A DNA stretch of 14,661 nucleotides from contig CAZFER010000108.1 of NCBI GenBank assembly GCA_964517495.1, forward strand, positions 1-14,661, in the 5' to 3' direction. Source of the DNA: CAZFER01 sp964517495 (GTDB lineage: Bacteria; Hinthialibacterota; Hinthialibacteria; Hinthialibacterales; Hinthialibacteraceae). A program made the translations under genes and the position numbers. The notes beneath the pieces were generated by a model, which was not told the DNA's origin, did not search any database, and saw nothing but the letters and a program-made list of their open reading frames with translations. This document shows, piece after piece, positions 1 to 6,991 of the stretch; within the stretch, counting starts at the first letter, position 1; the number at the start of each line of letters is the position of its first letter.

Positions 1-31
1 CGTGGTCGAGTATTGTAGGAGGTTTAGTGAT

Positions 32-109
32 ATGCAGAGTAAAAATATAAATGAATCAAAGGGCTGGCTCCTTGGTCGCCTTGCCCTTGCCACCCCGGTG
101 ATATATTGA
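32..109 (+). CDS. possible 25-residue small ORF of unknown function
   Basis: An ATG at 32 is preceded by a perfect AGGAGG (17-22) with a 9-nt spacer, and reads 25 codons to a TGA at 107-109. The same frame then stays open until a second TGA at 257-259. The peptide has a polar start and a short hydrophobic end (LALATPVIY) and matches no family I recognise. The frame runs through a block of inverted repeats, so the coding look may be accidental. A decayed gene start is another reading. Only the ribosome-binding site argues for it. Confidence 0.15.
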   Translation: MQSKNINESKGWLLGRLALATPVIY

Positions 110-160
110 AGGTGGTTATCAAGGGTAAAGAACGGCGTTTTACCCTTGGCACCCAGCCCG
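59..160. repeat. structured intergenic block with nested inverted repeats
   Basis: A perfect 10-bp inverted repeat has arms at 120-129 (CAAGGGTAAA) and 139-148 around a 9-nt loop. Outside it, GGGCTGG (61-67) can pair with CCAGCCC (153-159). A degenerate direct repeat of the type CGCCTTGCCCTTGCCACCC is seen near 78-96 and again near 134-153. No T-run follows the stem on either strand, so it is not a standard terminator. It may be a dispersed repeat, a structured RNA or the remains of a mobile element; the sequence alone does not decide. Confidence 0.45.
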
Positions 161-168
161 ATTGAGAC

Positions 169-189
169 GCACCGGCTGGAAGCCGATGC
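169..189. repeat. intergenic hairpin
   Basis: Bases 169-177 and 181-189 form a nine-position stem with one mismatch (172/186) around a three-base loop (GGA). It lies in the gene-free left flank next to two other hairpins. No T-run follows, so I read it as one of the dispersed GC-rich hairpins of this genome, not a terminator. Confidence 0.4.
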
Positions 190-275
190 TCCCCGGGTTT
201 GTGTCAGGCTTGGGAGGGGAATGGTTGGTGCGTTGCCGTTGGGAGGGAGAGAATTTTGAGGATTGAGAGGATGAC

Positions 276-296
276 GTGCGGGCAGGATGCCCGCAC
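276..296 (-). repeat. perfect GC-rich stem-loop just downstream of atpC
   Basis: GTGCGGGC (276-283) and GCCCGCAC (289-296) form a perfect 8-bp stem around a 5-nt loop. On the minus strand it starts 10 nt after the atpC stop codon. The bases that follow are C-rich, not a U-run, so it is not a textbook Rho-independent terminator. It could define or protect the 3' end of the atp transcript, or be a dispersed repeat copy. No better terminator candidate for the operon is visible in the window. Confidence 0.5.
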
Positions 297-306
297 TCCG
301 TTCTAG

Positions 307-564
307 TTATTTTAGATCTTCTGTGAGGATGGTGGCGGTGCCGTTGGCGACCTCGAGGATTCCTCCATTGACCTGATAATGTTGCTCATCACCTTTTGCA
401 TCGCGAAGGGTGATTTTGCCCTGACTCAGCGTTGTCAATAATGGGGCATGATGAGCCAACACACCAAGGTAGCCACGGGCGGCGGGAACCACCAGCGACT
501 CAACTTCTTGATCGATGACTATCTCCTCATGCGTTACAATTCTTAAGGGATACGTTGTCGCCAT
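307..564 (-). CDS. atpC: F1Fo ATP synthase epsilon subunit, short form without C-terminal domain
   Basis: Epsilon is part of the F1 central stalk and links gamma to the c-ring. The 85 residues cover only the N-terminal beta-sandwich, with the family signatures ESLVVPAARGYLGVLAHHAPL (from about residue 22) and VNGGILEVANGTATIL (from about 65). Typical epsilon subunits are 130-140 residues and end in two helices that inhibit ATP hydrolysis; here the stop falls at the domain boundary. No helical continuation is seen after the stop, where a hairpin follows. The gene is last in the operon and starts 6 nt after the atpD stop. Its ribosome-binding site is weak, so it may depend on translational coupling to atpD. 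Short epsilons are known, for example in Chlorobium. Identity is secure from sequence and context. Confidence 0.95.
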   Translation of the reverse strand: MATTYPLRIVTHEEIVIDQEVESLVVPAARGYLGVLAHHAPLLTTLSQGKITLRDAKGDEQHYQVNGGILEVANGTATILTEDLK

Positions 565-570
565 ATTTAT

Positions 571-1974
571 TTACTCGTTCATTCGTTTGGCATTATCCAC
601 GGCTTCATCGATAACCCCGCACATATAAAAAGCCTGCTCAGGCAGATCATCCAATTCACCCGAAGCCACTTTTTTAAAGCCTTCAATGGTATCAGATGTT
701 TTCACATAGCGTCCTTCGCGTCCGGTAAATTGTTCGGCCACAAAGAAAGGCTGGGATAAGAAACGTTGAATTTTACGTGCTCGCTGAACCGTAATTTTGT
801 CTTCATCACTCAATTCATCCATTCCAAGAATGGCGATGATATCCTGCAGGTCTTTATAGCGCTGCAGAATCTGCTGCACTTCACGGGCGGTGTTGTAATG
901 GTCATCTCCCAGGATACGCGGATCCATAATACGTGAGGTTGAATCAAGCGGATCCACCGCCGGGTAAATACCCAATTCAGCGATAGGACGTGAAAGCACC
1001 GTGGTCGCATCCAAGTGAGAGAATGCGGTCGCGGGCGCCGGGTCAGTCAAGTCATCAGCAGGCACGTAAATCGCCTGAACAGATGTGACTGATCCTTTTT
1101 TGGTCGAGGTAATCCGTTCCTGCAACGCGCCCATCTCCGTACTCAAGGTGGGCTGATAACCCACAGCGGAGGGCATGCGGCCCAACAAAGCGGACACTTC
1201 TGAACCGGCCTGGGTGAAGCGGAAGATGTTATCGATAAAGAGCAGCACATCCTGGCCTTTATCATCCCGGAAATATTCAGCCATTGTCAAGGCGGAAAGC
1301 CCAACCCGGAGTCGTGCTCCCGGCGGTTCGTTCATCTGGCCGAATACCAGAGCGGTTCGGTCAATAACGCCGGATTCATTCATTTCCAGCCAAAGGTCGT
1401 TACCCTCACGGGTTCGTTCACCCACACCACCGAACACCGAAACACCACCATGCTCAGAGGCGATATTGCGAATCAGTTCCATAATAACAACGGTTTTGCC
1501 CACGCCAGCGCCACCGAAAAGCCCAACTTTTCCGCCGCGGGCGTAGGGGGCTAACAAGTCAATCACCTTAATTCCTGTTTCAAATTGTTCCGCAACAGGG
1601 ACCAGTTCTTCCAGCGAAGGAGCGGGGCGGTGTATGGGATAACGCTGATCGGAGTTTTCAATATCTCCTTTATGATCAATAGGATCACCAAGCAAATTGA
1701 ACATACGCCCCAGGCATTGCTCACCCACGGGGACGGAAATCGGTTGACCTGTGTTGACTGCTTCCATCCCGCGTACCAATCCATCGGTGGAAGCCATCGC
1801 TACACAACGAACCAGGTTGTTCCCGATATGTTGGGCGACTTCGACGATCAAGTCGATATCCTTTTCATCGTTTTTAATCACAATGGCGTTGAGCATATTG
1901 GGCAGATGATCGGAATCAAACTCGATATCCACCGTTGGCCCGATGACCTGTCGGACGTGTCCAATGTTCGACAT
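571..1974 (-). CDS. atpD: F1Fo ATP synthase beta subunit (catalytic)
   Basis: Catalytic subunit of the cytoplasmic F1 head, which makes ATP from ADP and phosphate. At 467 residues it is of normal length. Visible motifs are the P-loop GGAGVGKT (154-161), the catalytic glutamate region GERTREG (Glu186), Walker B LLFIDN (244-249), the ALLGRMPSAVGYQPTL stretch (262-277) and a DELSDED lever (386-392; the usual form is DELSEED). The ATG at 1974 has an AGAGG ribosome-binding site 7 nt upstream. A 64-nt gap containing a stem-loop separates it from atpG, and atpC follows after 6 nt. All catalytic residues I can check are intact. Confidence 0.99.
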   Translation of the reverse strand: MSNIGHVRQVIGPTVDIEFDSDHLPNMLNAIVIKNDEKDIDLIVEVAQHIGNNLVRCVAMASTDGLVRGMEAVNTGQPISVPVGEQCLGRMFNLLGDPIDHKGDIENSDQRYPIHRPAPSLEELVPVAEQFETGIKVIDLLAPYARGGKVGLFGGAGVGKTVVIMELIRNIASEHGGVSVFGGVGERTREGNDLWLEMNESGVIDRTALVFGQMNEPPGARLRVGLSALTMAEYFRDDKGQDVLLFIDNIFRFTQAGSEVSALLGRMPSAVGYQPTLSTEMGALQERITSTKKGSVTSVQAIYVPADDLTDPAPATAFSHLDATTVLSRPIAELGIYPAVDPLDSTSRIMDPRILGDDHYNTAREVQQILQRYKDLQDIIAILGMDELSDEDKITVQRARKIQRFLSQPFFVAEQFTGREGRYVKTSDTIEGFKKVASGELDDLPEQAFYMCGVIDEAVDNAKRMNE

Positions 1975-2003
1975 GACAAAACCTCTTCTTGTATATTGAT
2001 GTA

Positions 2004-2021
2004 GGCGGGAAATAGCCCGCC
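2004..2021 (-). repeat. stem-loop in the atpG-atpD gap
   Basis: GGCGGG (2004-2009) pairs perfectly with CCCGCC (2016-2021) around a 6-nt loop. It begins 17-18 nt after the atpG stop in transcription order, and no U-run follows. It resembles the GGCGGG...CGCC hairpin at 14628-14642. It could stabilise the 3' end of a processed atpG-containing mRNA, or be a dispersed repeat. Confidence 0.45.
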
Positions 2022-2038
2022 CCCTTCAGCAATGCAGT

Positions 2039-2917
2039 TTATTCTTGTAACGCTTCCGCGCCTCCCACGATTTCCAAAATTTCTTTGGTGATCATGGTTT
2101 GGCGTGCTTTGTTTAATTCCAAGGTGAGTGAATCAAGCAATTCATTACAGTTTTCATTGGCGGTACTCATTGCCAGCATACGCGCTTGATGTTCAGCGGC
2201 AAACTCATCCACGAAGGTAAATAGCACCTTGGTTTCCACATACTTGGGTAATAAGTCCGCTAAAACGGATTTTGCATCCGGTTCAAATATATAATCCAGC
2301 GGTTTAATATCTTCTGGTTTTTTGCCTAATGAAGCGAAAAGTTCATCTTCTTTTAACGGGAGCAAGGTTTCAGCTTTTGGTTTATAAGACATAGCGGTAA
2401 TGGCATGATTATAAAGCAACTGAACCTCATCATATTCTTTTTGAAGAAACCGATCACGCAATTCGCGGCCCACTTCCAGGATTTTGGGGATATCAATATT
2501 CCCCCGAAATTCAGTATGGCGCGCTATGATGTTTTTATTACGTTTTTGAAAATAGTCCGCCGATTTTTTACCCACGCAATATAAATCCGTATTGGCAGGC
2601 ATGGAGTCCAGATGTTCTTCAGCAAAGCGGTTGATGACAGAATTGAAGGCTCCGCACAAACCCCGGTCGGATGAAAAAAGCACGACCAGTGTCTTGTTGC
2701 CTTCACGCTGTTCCATCAAAGGCTGGCCTTCGCTTCCAACACTGCCCACCACGCGCGCAATCAATTCCTGAAGACGTTCGGTATAGGGCCGGGCCTTATC
2801 CCGCCGTTCCTGGGTGCGCCGCATCTTGGACGCCGCCACTGAACGCATGGCGCGGGTGATCATTTTGGTGTTGTTGACAGTGCGAATCCGTCTTCGCAAT
2901 TGTTTTAGAGACGGCAT
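2039..2917 (-). CDS. atpG: F1Fo ATP synthase gamma subunit
   Basis: Gamma is the rotating central shaft between the c-ring and the alpha3-beta3 head. The 292 residues match the usual length. The N-terminal helix (LKQLRRRIRTVNNTKMITRAM) and the C-terminal helix ending in NKARQTMITKEILEIVGGAEAL form the coiled-coil shaft. The conserved SSDRGLCGAFN segment lies at about 82-92 in the globular domain. The ATG at 2917 is preceded by GGGAG with a 7-nt spacer. It follows atpA after an unusually long 147-nt gap that contains a repeat hairpin. I see no insertion of the kind found in plant and cyanobacterial gamma subunits. Confidence 0.98.
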   Translation of the reverse strand: MPSLKQLRRRIRTVNNTKMITRAMRSVAASKMRRTQERRDKARPYTERLQELIARVVGSVGSEGQPLMEQREGNKTLVVLFSSDRGLCGAFNSVINRFAEEHLDSMPANTDLYCVGKKSADYFQKRNKNIIARHTEFRGNIDIPKILEVGRELRDRFLQKEYDEVQLLYNHAITAMSYKPKAETLLPLKEDELFASLGKKPEDIKPLDYIFEPDAKSVLADLLPKYVETKVLFTFVDEFAAEHQARMLAMSTANENCNELLDSLTLELNKARQTMITKEILEIVGGAEALQE

Positions 2918-3031
2918 TCCTGGTCTCCCAAATTCTAATCGATCAATTTGAGGGCAATCGCCTGATGAGCCATTCGGCCCGGACAGGAGCCTTGCACCTC
3001 CCTTTTAGGTTTATTACCCTTTTAGTGTGTT

Positions 3032-3061
3032 GATGGGTCGAAAAACGTGACCCATCCTACG
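3032..3061 (-). repeat. 30-bp palindromic repeat, copy 1, directly after atpA
   Basis: GATGGGTC (3032-3039) and GACCCATC (3049-3056) form a perfect 8-bp stem with a 9-nt loop, flanked by CTACG. In transcription order it starts a few bases after the atpA stop. The reverse complement matches 14541-14570 at 24 of 30 positions. The form GTAGGATGGG...CCCATC resembles REP-like hairpins dispersed in many bacterial genomes. No U-run follows the stem. The rest of the 2918-3064 gap holds no gene. Confidence 0.6.
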
Positions 3062-3064
3062 AAT

Positions 3065-4573
3065 TTAGCCAAAATGTTTTTCTTTATAGTTTGCAATCGC
3101 TTTTTTCAGTTTCTCTTTGTCCTCATCGGAAAGAACTTTGGTATCGCGAATATTATAAATAACTTCCGGAATATTTTCTTCCAGGAACGAGAATAATTGT
3201 TCTTCAAAAGGTTTTACTTTATGCAAGGGGAGATCATCCAAAAAGCCATTACCAGCCGCGAAAATGATGACAACCTGTTCTATAAGGGACAACGGCTGGT
3301 ATTGATCCTGCTTCAGGATTTCGGTCATTCGTTCGCCGCGGGTTAACTGGGCCTGGGTGGTTTTATCCAAGTCGGAACCAAACTGAGCAAAGGCGGCCAA
3401 TTCGCGATATTGAGCCAAATCAAGGCGCAAACGGCCAGCCACTGCTTTCATGGCTTTGGTTTGTGCATTACCACCCACACGTGAAACGGATAGACCCACA
3501 TTAACCGCTGGTTTAACCCCTGCGTAGAATAAGTCGGGTTCAAGGTAGATCTGACCATCGGTAATGGAGATCACGTTAGTGGGAATATACGCCGAGACGT
3601 CACCGGCCTGGGTTTCAATGATGGGCAAAGCGGTTAACGATCCGCCGCCATTTTCGTCACTCAGTTTGGCTGCACGTTCCAATAGGCGGCTGTGAAGATA
3701 AAAGACATCACCCGGATAGGCTTCACGGCCTGGAGGACGGCGAAGCAAAAGTGACAATTGGCGATAAGAGGCGGCGTGTTTGGAAAGGTCATCGTAAATA
3801 CACAGCACGTGCTTACCGTTATAAAGAAACTCTTCACCCATCGCCACCCCGCCGTAGGGTGCAATATACTGGAGTGTAGCTGGTTGTTCAGCGGTAGCGG
3901 AAACCACGGTGGTATAATCCATGGCGCCGTGACGCTCTAAAACGTTGACCACGGCCGCCACACTGGAGGCTTTTTGGCCGATAGCGACATAAATACAATA
4001 AACGTCTGTATCTTTCTGATTGATGATGGTATCGATAGCGATGGCGGTTTTTCCGGTTTGGCGGTCACCAATAATCAACTCGCGCTGACCCCGGCCAATG
4101 GGGATCATGGAATCGATCGCTTTCAATCCGGTCATTAGCGGCTCTTTAACCGGTTGGCGTTCGATAACGCCGGGTGCTTTGGCTTCAATGTTTCGAAATT
4201 TCTCCGTCGCGATCGGGCCTTTGCCATCCAGGGGTTCGCCGAGTGGGTTGACCACCCGGCCAAGCAGGGCTTCACCGACGGGGACAGAAGCGATGCGCTC
4301 GGTACGTTTAACCAAATCCCCTTCTTTAATATCACGATCCGAGCCCAAAAGGGCGGCGCCCACACTGTTTTCTTCCAGGTTCAGCACCATCCCCATCAGA
4401 CCGCCGGAGAATTCGAGCAGTTCGCCTGCCATGGCGTCTTCCAAACCATAAATGGTGGCGATCCCATCCCCAATGCGGAGGATCGTACCGACGGAATCCA
4501 TTTTTAAACCGGTTTCAAATGACGCGAGTTCTTTTTCAAGAACGGATGCGATTTCATCAGGCCGCAGAGCCAT
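3065..4573 (-). CDS. atpA: F1Fo ATP synthase alpha subunit
   Basis: Non-catalytic nucleotide-binding subunit that alternates with beta in the F1 head. The 502 residues are of standard length. Motifs include the P-loop GDRQTGKT (169-176), the KASSVAAVV segment (201-209), RRPPGREAYPGDVFYLHSRL (279-298), AYIPTNVISITDGQI (328-342) and the arginine-finger region SVSRVGG (Arg365). The ATG at 4573 begins MALRPDEI, aligns with family N-termini and has a GAGG ribosome-binding site. A longer reading from a TTG at 4621 would overlap atpH and adds a non-conserved basic extension, so I rejected it. The gene starts 37 nt after the atpH stop. Confidence 0.98.
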   Translation of the reverse strand: MALRPDEIASVLEKELASFETGLKMDSVGTILRIGDGIATIYGLEDAMAGELLEFSGGLMGMVLNLEENSVGAALLGSDRDIKEGDLVKRTERIASVPVGEALLGRVVNPLGEPLDGKGPIATEKFRNIEAKAPGVIERQPVKEPLMTGLKAIDSMIPIGRGQRELIIGDRQTGKTAIAIDTIINQKDTDVYCIYVAIGQKASSVAAVVNVLERHGAMDYTTVVSATAEQPATLQYIAPYGGVAMGEEFLYNGKHVLCIYDDLSKHAASYRQLSLLLRRPPGREAYPGDVFYLHSRLLERAAKLSDENGGGSLTALPIIETQAGDVSAYIPTNVISITDGQIYLEPDLFYAGVKPAVNVGLSVSRVGGNAQTKAMKAVAGRLRLDLAQYRELAAFAQFGSDLDKTTQAQLTRGERMTEILKQDQYQPLSLIEQVVIIFAAGNGFLDDLPLHKVKPFEEQLFSFLEENIPEVIYNIRDTKVLSDEDKEKLKKAIANYKEKHFG

Positions 4574-4610
4574 AGCTATTAACCTCAATCTTTTATGTGT
4601 CTTTAATCCA

Positions 4611-5168
4611 TTACGAAACAATCCGAAGGTTATGCAAACGATATCGAATATCGTTTAGATAAGAAGAAATCGATGTATCAATCAAGGTATCGCCATATTT
4701 TACCTTCACTCCGCCGATTAATGCTGGATCGACTTTAAAGCGAAGGTCGAATTTCTTCTCGCAGAACGCTTCTAATTTTTGCTTCATGTTTTCCTGTTCT
4801 TCTTCGGACAAAGAGACCGCTGTGGTGACAACCCCCATGGTGAGTCCCTGTTTTTCTTCCACCAATTCTTCAAATTCATCAAGAATCGCAGAAAGGTGAT
4901 CGATGCGATCATGCTTCAACAGCAGGTGAACAAACTCAAAAAACACATTTGAAAGTTGCTCACGAAACACATTGGAGACAAACTGGTGTTTATCCGTCTC
5001 GCGAAATTGGGGACCTTCCAGGAATACCCGTACATTGTCCTGGCCGCTCATAAAATCACGCAAGGAAGAACCTTCCTTGATGGCGGCATCAAGTGGGATA
5101 TTTTCCTTTTCAACGACGCCCAACAGGGCTTTTGCGTAATTTTGTGCAACCGATTGATTGACAGCCAC
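4611..5168 (-). CDS. atpH: F1Fo ATP synthase delta subunit
   Basis: Delta joins the peripheral stalk (b subunits) to the top of F1. The 185-residue product begins with the family pattern AVNQSVAQNYAKALLGV and ends with FKVDPALIGGVKVKYGDTLIDTSI plus the last helix, the signature of OSCP/delta proteins. I choose the GTG at 5168: it has an AAAGGA ribosome-binding site 7 nt upstream and sits one base after the atpF stop, implying translational coupling. A TTG at 5183 would only add five residues overlapping atpF. Length is normal for the family. Confidence 0.96.
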   Translation of the reverse strand: MAVNQSVAQNYAKALLGVVEKENIPLDAAIKEGSSLRDFMSGQDNVRVFLEGPQFRETDKHQFVSNVFREQLSNVFFEFVHLLLKHDRIDHLSAILDEFEELVEEKQGLTMGVVTTAVSLSEEEQENMKQKLEAFCEKKFDLRFKVDPALIGGVKVKYGDTLIDTSISSYLNDIRYRLHNLRIVS

Positions 5169-5169
5169 G

Positions 5170-5721
5170 TTAATTCCTTTCAATTCGGTTCAAGAAATCC
5201 CCGATCAGTTGTTTGTGCTTATCATCATCGAGCCGTTCTTTGATGAGTTGTTCGGTAGCAGAAATGGTGAGGTTGATGATCTCTTCTTTTAAGGCAACTC
5301 GGGCTTTCTCGGTCTCAAGTTGGATATTTTGCTGTGCTTTTTCAATCATTTGAGTGGCTTGGTCACGCGCCTCATCCTGAATTTTCTGGGCAATTCGCTG
5401 CCCTTCACCGATGAGTTCCTGCATTTTGGCGCGTGATTCCTCTTCAATGTTGGCCAAGCGGTCATCCAACTCTTTTTTATCTGATTGGGCTTGCTGCTGT
5501 AATTTTTCTGCCCGTTCGAGATCGGATTCGATTTTTTCCCTGCGCTCGTCGATGATGGCTAAAATTCGCCCCCATGCGTAGCGTTTGAGGATAAAGAATA
5601 CGATCAGAAAGCCCAAAATAACGTTCCCAATTTGGGCAATCAGATTAGAGCCGCCATGACCGCCACTTTCAGAGGCGACAATGACAAGCTCACTAACTCC
5701 ATAGAGATCAACAAGGCTCAC
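5170..5721 (-). CDS. atpF: F1Fo ATP synthase b subunit
   Basis: The b subunit is the membrane-anchored peripheral stalk that holds the stator. The 183 residues comprise a short N-terminal segment, one membrane helix at about 27-46 (IAQIGNVILGFLIVFFIL), the conserved AWGRILAIIDERREKIESDL stretch, and a long charged coiled coil to about 155. The C-terminal segment should contact delta. The start is a GTG at 5721 with AAGGAG 8 nt upstream. Only one b-type gene is seen, so the stalk is probably a homodimer, as in most non-photosynthetic bacteria. The gap to atpE is 54 nt. Confidence 0.96.
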   Translation of the reverse strand: MSLVDLYGVSELVIVASESGGHGGSNLIAQIGNVILGFLIVFFILKRYAWGRILAIIDERREKIESDLERAEKLQQQAQSDKKELDDRLANIEEESRAKMQELIGEGQRIAQKIQDEARDQATQMIEKAQQNIQLETEKARVALKEEIINLTISATEQLIKERLDDDKHKQLIGDFLNRIERN

Positions 5722-5775
5722 GATAACGTCTCCTTGAACGAAAAATACCTAATAATTCATATCTGCGATTGTCGA

Positions 5776-6015
5776 TTAAAACAAGAACGAGAAACCAGCG
5801 GAAATCAAAGCGTAAATGGCTAACGCTTCGATCAAAGCACAGCCGATAATCATGGCGCCCTGAATTTTGGCCGCTGCTTCCGGTTGACGGGCGATGGCGT
5901 CCATGGCTTTGCTGACTGCCATACCCAATCCCAAACCGGCTCCGATAGCCGCCAGGCCGATTCCCACGTGATACGCGCCCTGTGTGGTTAAGAGCAACGA
6001 TGTTAATTGTTCCAT
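5776..6015 (-). CDS. atpE: F1Fo ATP synthase c subunit (proton-type rotor ring)
   Basis: The c subunit forms the membrane rotor ring. The 79 residues make a two-helix hairpin: helix 1 at about 12-40 with the packing motif GAGLGLGMA (25-33), the polar loop ARQPEA (42-47), and helix 2 with the ion-carrying Glu63 (ALIEALAIYAL). Residues that bind sodium in Ilyobacter-type rings are absent: Leu30 replaces the glutamine, and Ala64-Leu65 replace the serine-threonine after the glutamate. This implies proton coupling. I choose the ATG at 6015, which has a near-perfect AGGAGG ribosome-binding site. The ATG at 6063 would add a charged 16-residue tail. The strong site fits the need for many c copies. 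Confidence 0.97.
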   Translation of the reverse strand: MEQLTSLLLTTQGAYHVGIGLAAIGAGLGLGMAVSKAMDAIARQPEAAAKIQGAMIIGCALIEALAIYALISAGFSFLF

Positions 6016-6088
6016 TGTTTCCTCCTGATCTTCTTGACCCTTATCGTTTTTCCCTTGCATCAAGCTGGGATATTATATTCATTTTAAA

Positions 6089-6964
6089 TTATGCTTCTTC
6101 ATGCTCGTGATGAGGCAATACCATAGAGATATAAACAGTGGAAAGCAAGGTAAACACCAATGCCTGAATCACACTCACCAATATTGCCAGGAAAATGAAT
6201 GGGAAGTGAAAGGGAATGCCAAAAAAGGGCACTCCAAGTTCAACGAACTGTTCTGCCCATCCCCAAAAGGCGACAACCACGCCGGCGCCCATCAACATAA
6301 GCACGCCAAGCAGGGTATCTTCACCAAAAATATTGCCATAAAGACGACAGGCCAGGCTGAGTGGCTTAATGAACTCTTCTAAAATATGGAGCGGCAGAAA
6401 GAGGGGAACCATGACCCATCCCACAAAATCCTGTGGTTCACCCATTAAGTGGAAGAAAAAGCCTTTTAATCCCAGATAGCCTACGGCGCAAACTTGAACA
6501 TATAAAAACACGCAAAAGGCAAGGGAGCCGGTGACAATAATATGGGCTGTGGGTGATTTCATCAGGGGAACCAATCCAAACCAGTTCATTCCCAAAATGA
6601 AGATAAAGAGTGAGCCTAAAAACGGGAAGTGTTTTTTTCCTTCTTTCTCACCCAAGATACTGCTAAACAGAGATAGCAACCCTTCAACCAACATTTCCGC
6701 GGTCGCTTGCAAGCGTCCGGGTATTCTCGAGCCTTTGCGTGAGGCGGCCCAAAAGAACCAGCCAATCAAAGCCACCACCACAAACGCGAATATCTGGTTT
6801 TCATAAAGCCGCATCCATTCGATATAGGGGTTTCCGGGAAACCATACTTCCAAAGCATGGATGATATTGGGAAGTTCAGGGGCGGTATGAGTTGCGGCTT
6901 CTTCCCCATGTTCAGCGGCATTTTGAATCGTATCGGCGGAATGTTGTAGCGTGTCAGCGGCCAT
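6089..6964 (-). CDS. atpB: F1Fo ATP synthase a subunit
   Basis: The a subunit provides the two proton half-channels facing the c-ring. The 291-residue protein has an acidic, His-rich N-terminal segment of about 35 residues and then five to six membrane helices. The essential arginine is Arg207 in LSLACRLYGNIFGED; the matching helix near the C-terminus carries Gln267 in IQALVFTLLSTVYIS, the counterpart of E. coli Gln252. The PLHILEEFIKPLSL segment before the arginine is also typical. The C-terminus ends in a His/Glu-rich tail (PHHEHEEA). The start ATG at 6964 lies 27 nt after the atpI stop; its ribosome-binding site (AGGG) is weak and distant. Confidence 0.97.
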   Translation of the reverse strand: MAADTLQHSADTIQNAAEHGEEAATHTAPELPNIIHALEVWFPGNPYIEWMRLYENQIFAFVVVALIGWFFWAASRKGSRIPGRLQATAEMLVEGLLSLFSSILGEKEGKKHFPFLGSLFIFILGMNWFGLVPLMKSPTAHIIVTGSLAFCVFLYVQVCAVGYLGLKGFFFHLMGEPQDFVGWVMVPLFLPLHILEEFIKPLSLACRLYGNIFGEDTLLGVLMLMGAGVVVAFWGWAEQFVELGVPFFGIPFHFPFIFLAILVSVIQALVFTLLSTVYISMVLPHHEHEEA

Positions 6965-6991
6965 ACGCTTAGTTTATCCCTAAAATAAAAG

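Noticed and set aside
1..160. Integron attC site or CRISPR array in the left flank
   Set aside because: No attC core sites (GTTRRRY/RYYYAAC) in the right layout and no regularly spaced identical repeats are visible.
32..259. Read-through or selenocysteine decoding of the TGA at 107
   Set aside because: There is no selenoprotein family match and no evident SECIS element, and TGA serves as a normal stop in atpZ and atpI.
276..296. Rho-independent terminator of the atp operon
   Set aside because: The stem is good but no U-run follows on the minus strand, so I list it only as a stem-loop.
1585..2004. 139-codon plus-strand ORF opposite atpD
   Set aside because: It lies antisense within a clear, conserved atpD gene; its openness follows from atpD codon usage.
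4574..4621. N-terminal extension of AtpA from a TTG
   Set aside because: It would overlap atpH, starts at a rare codon and adds residues not found in the family; the ATG at 4573 has a ribosome-binding site.
6016..6063. Charged 16-residue N-terminal extension of AtpE
   Set aside because: The ATG at 6015 has a near-perfect AGGAGG, and c subunits do not carry such a tail.
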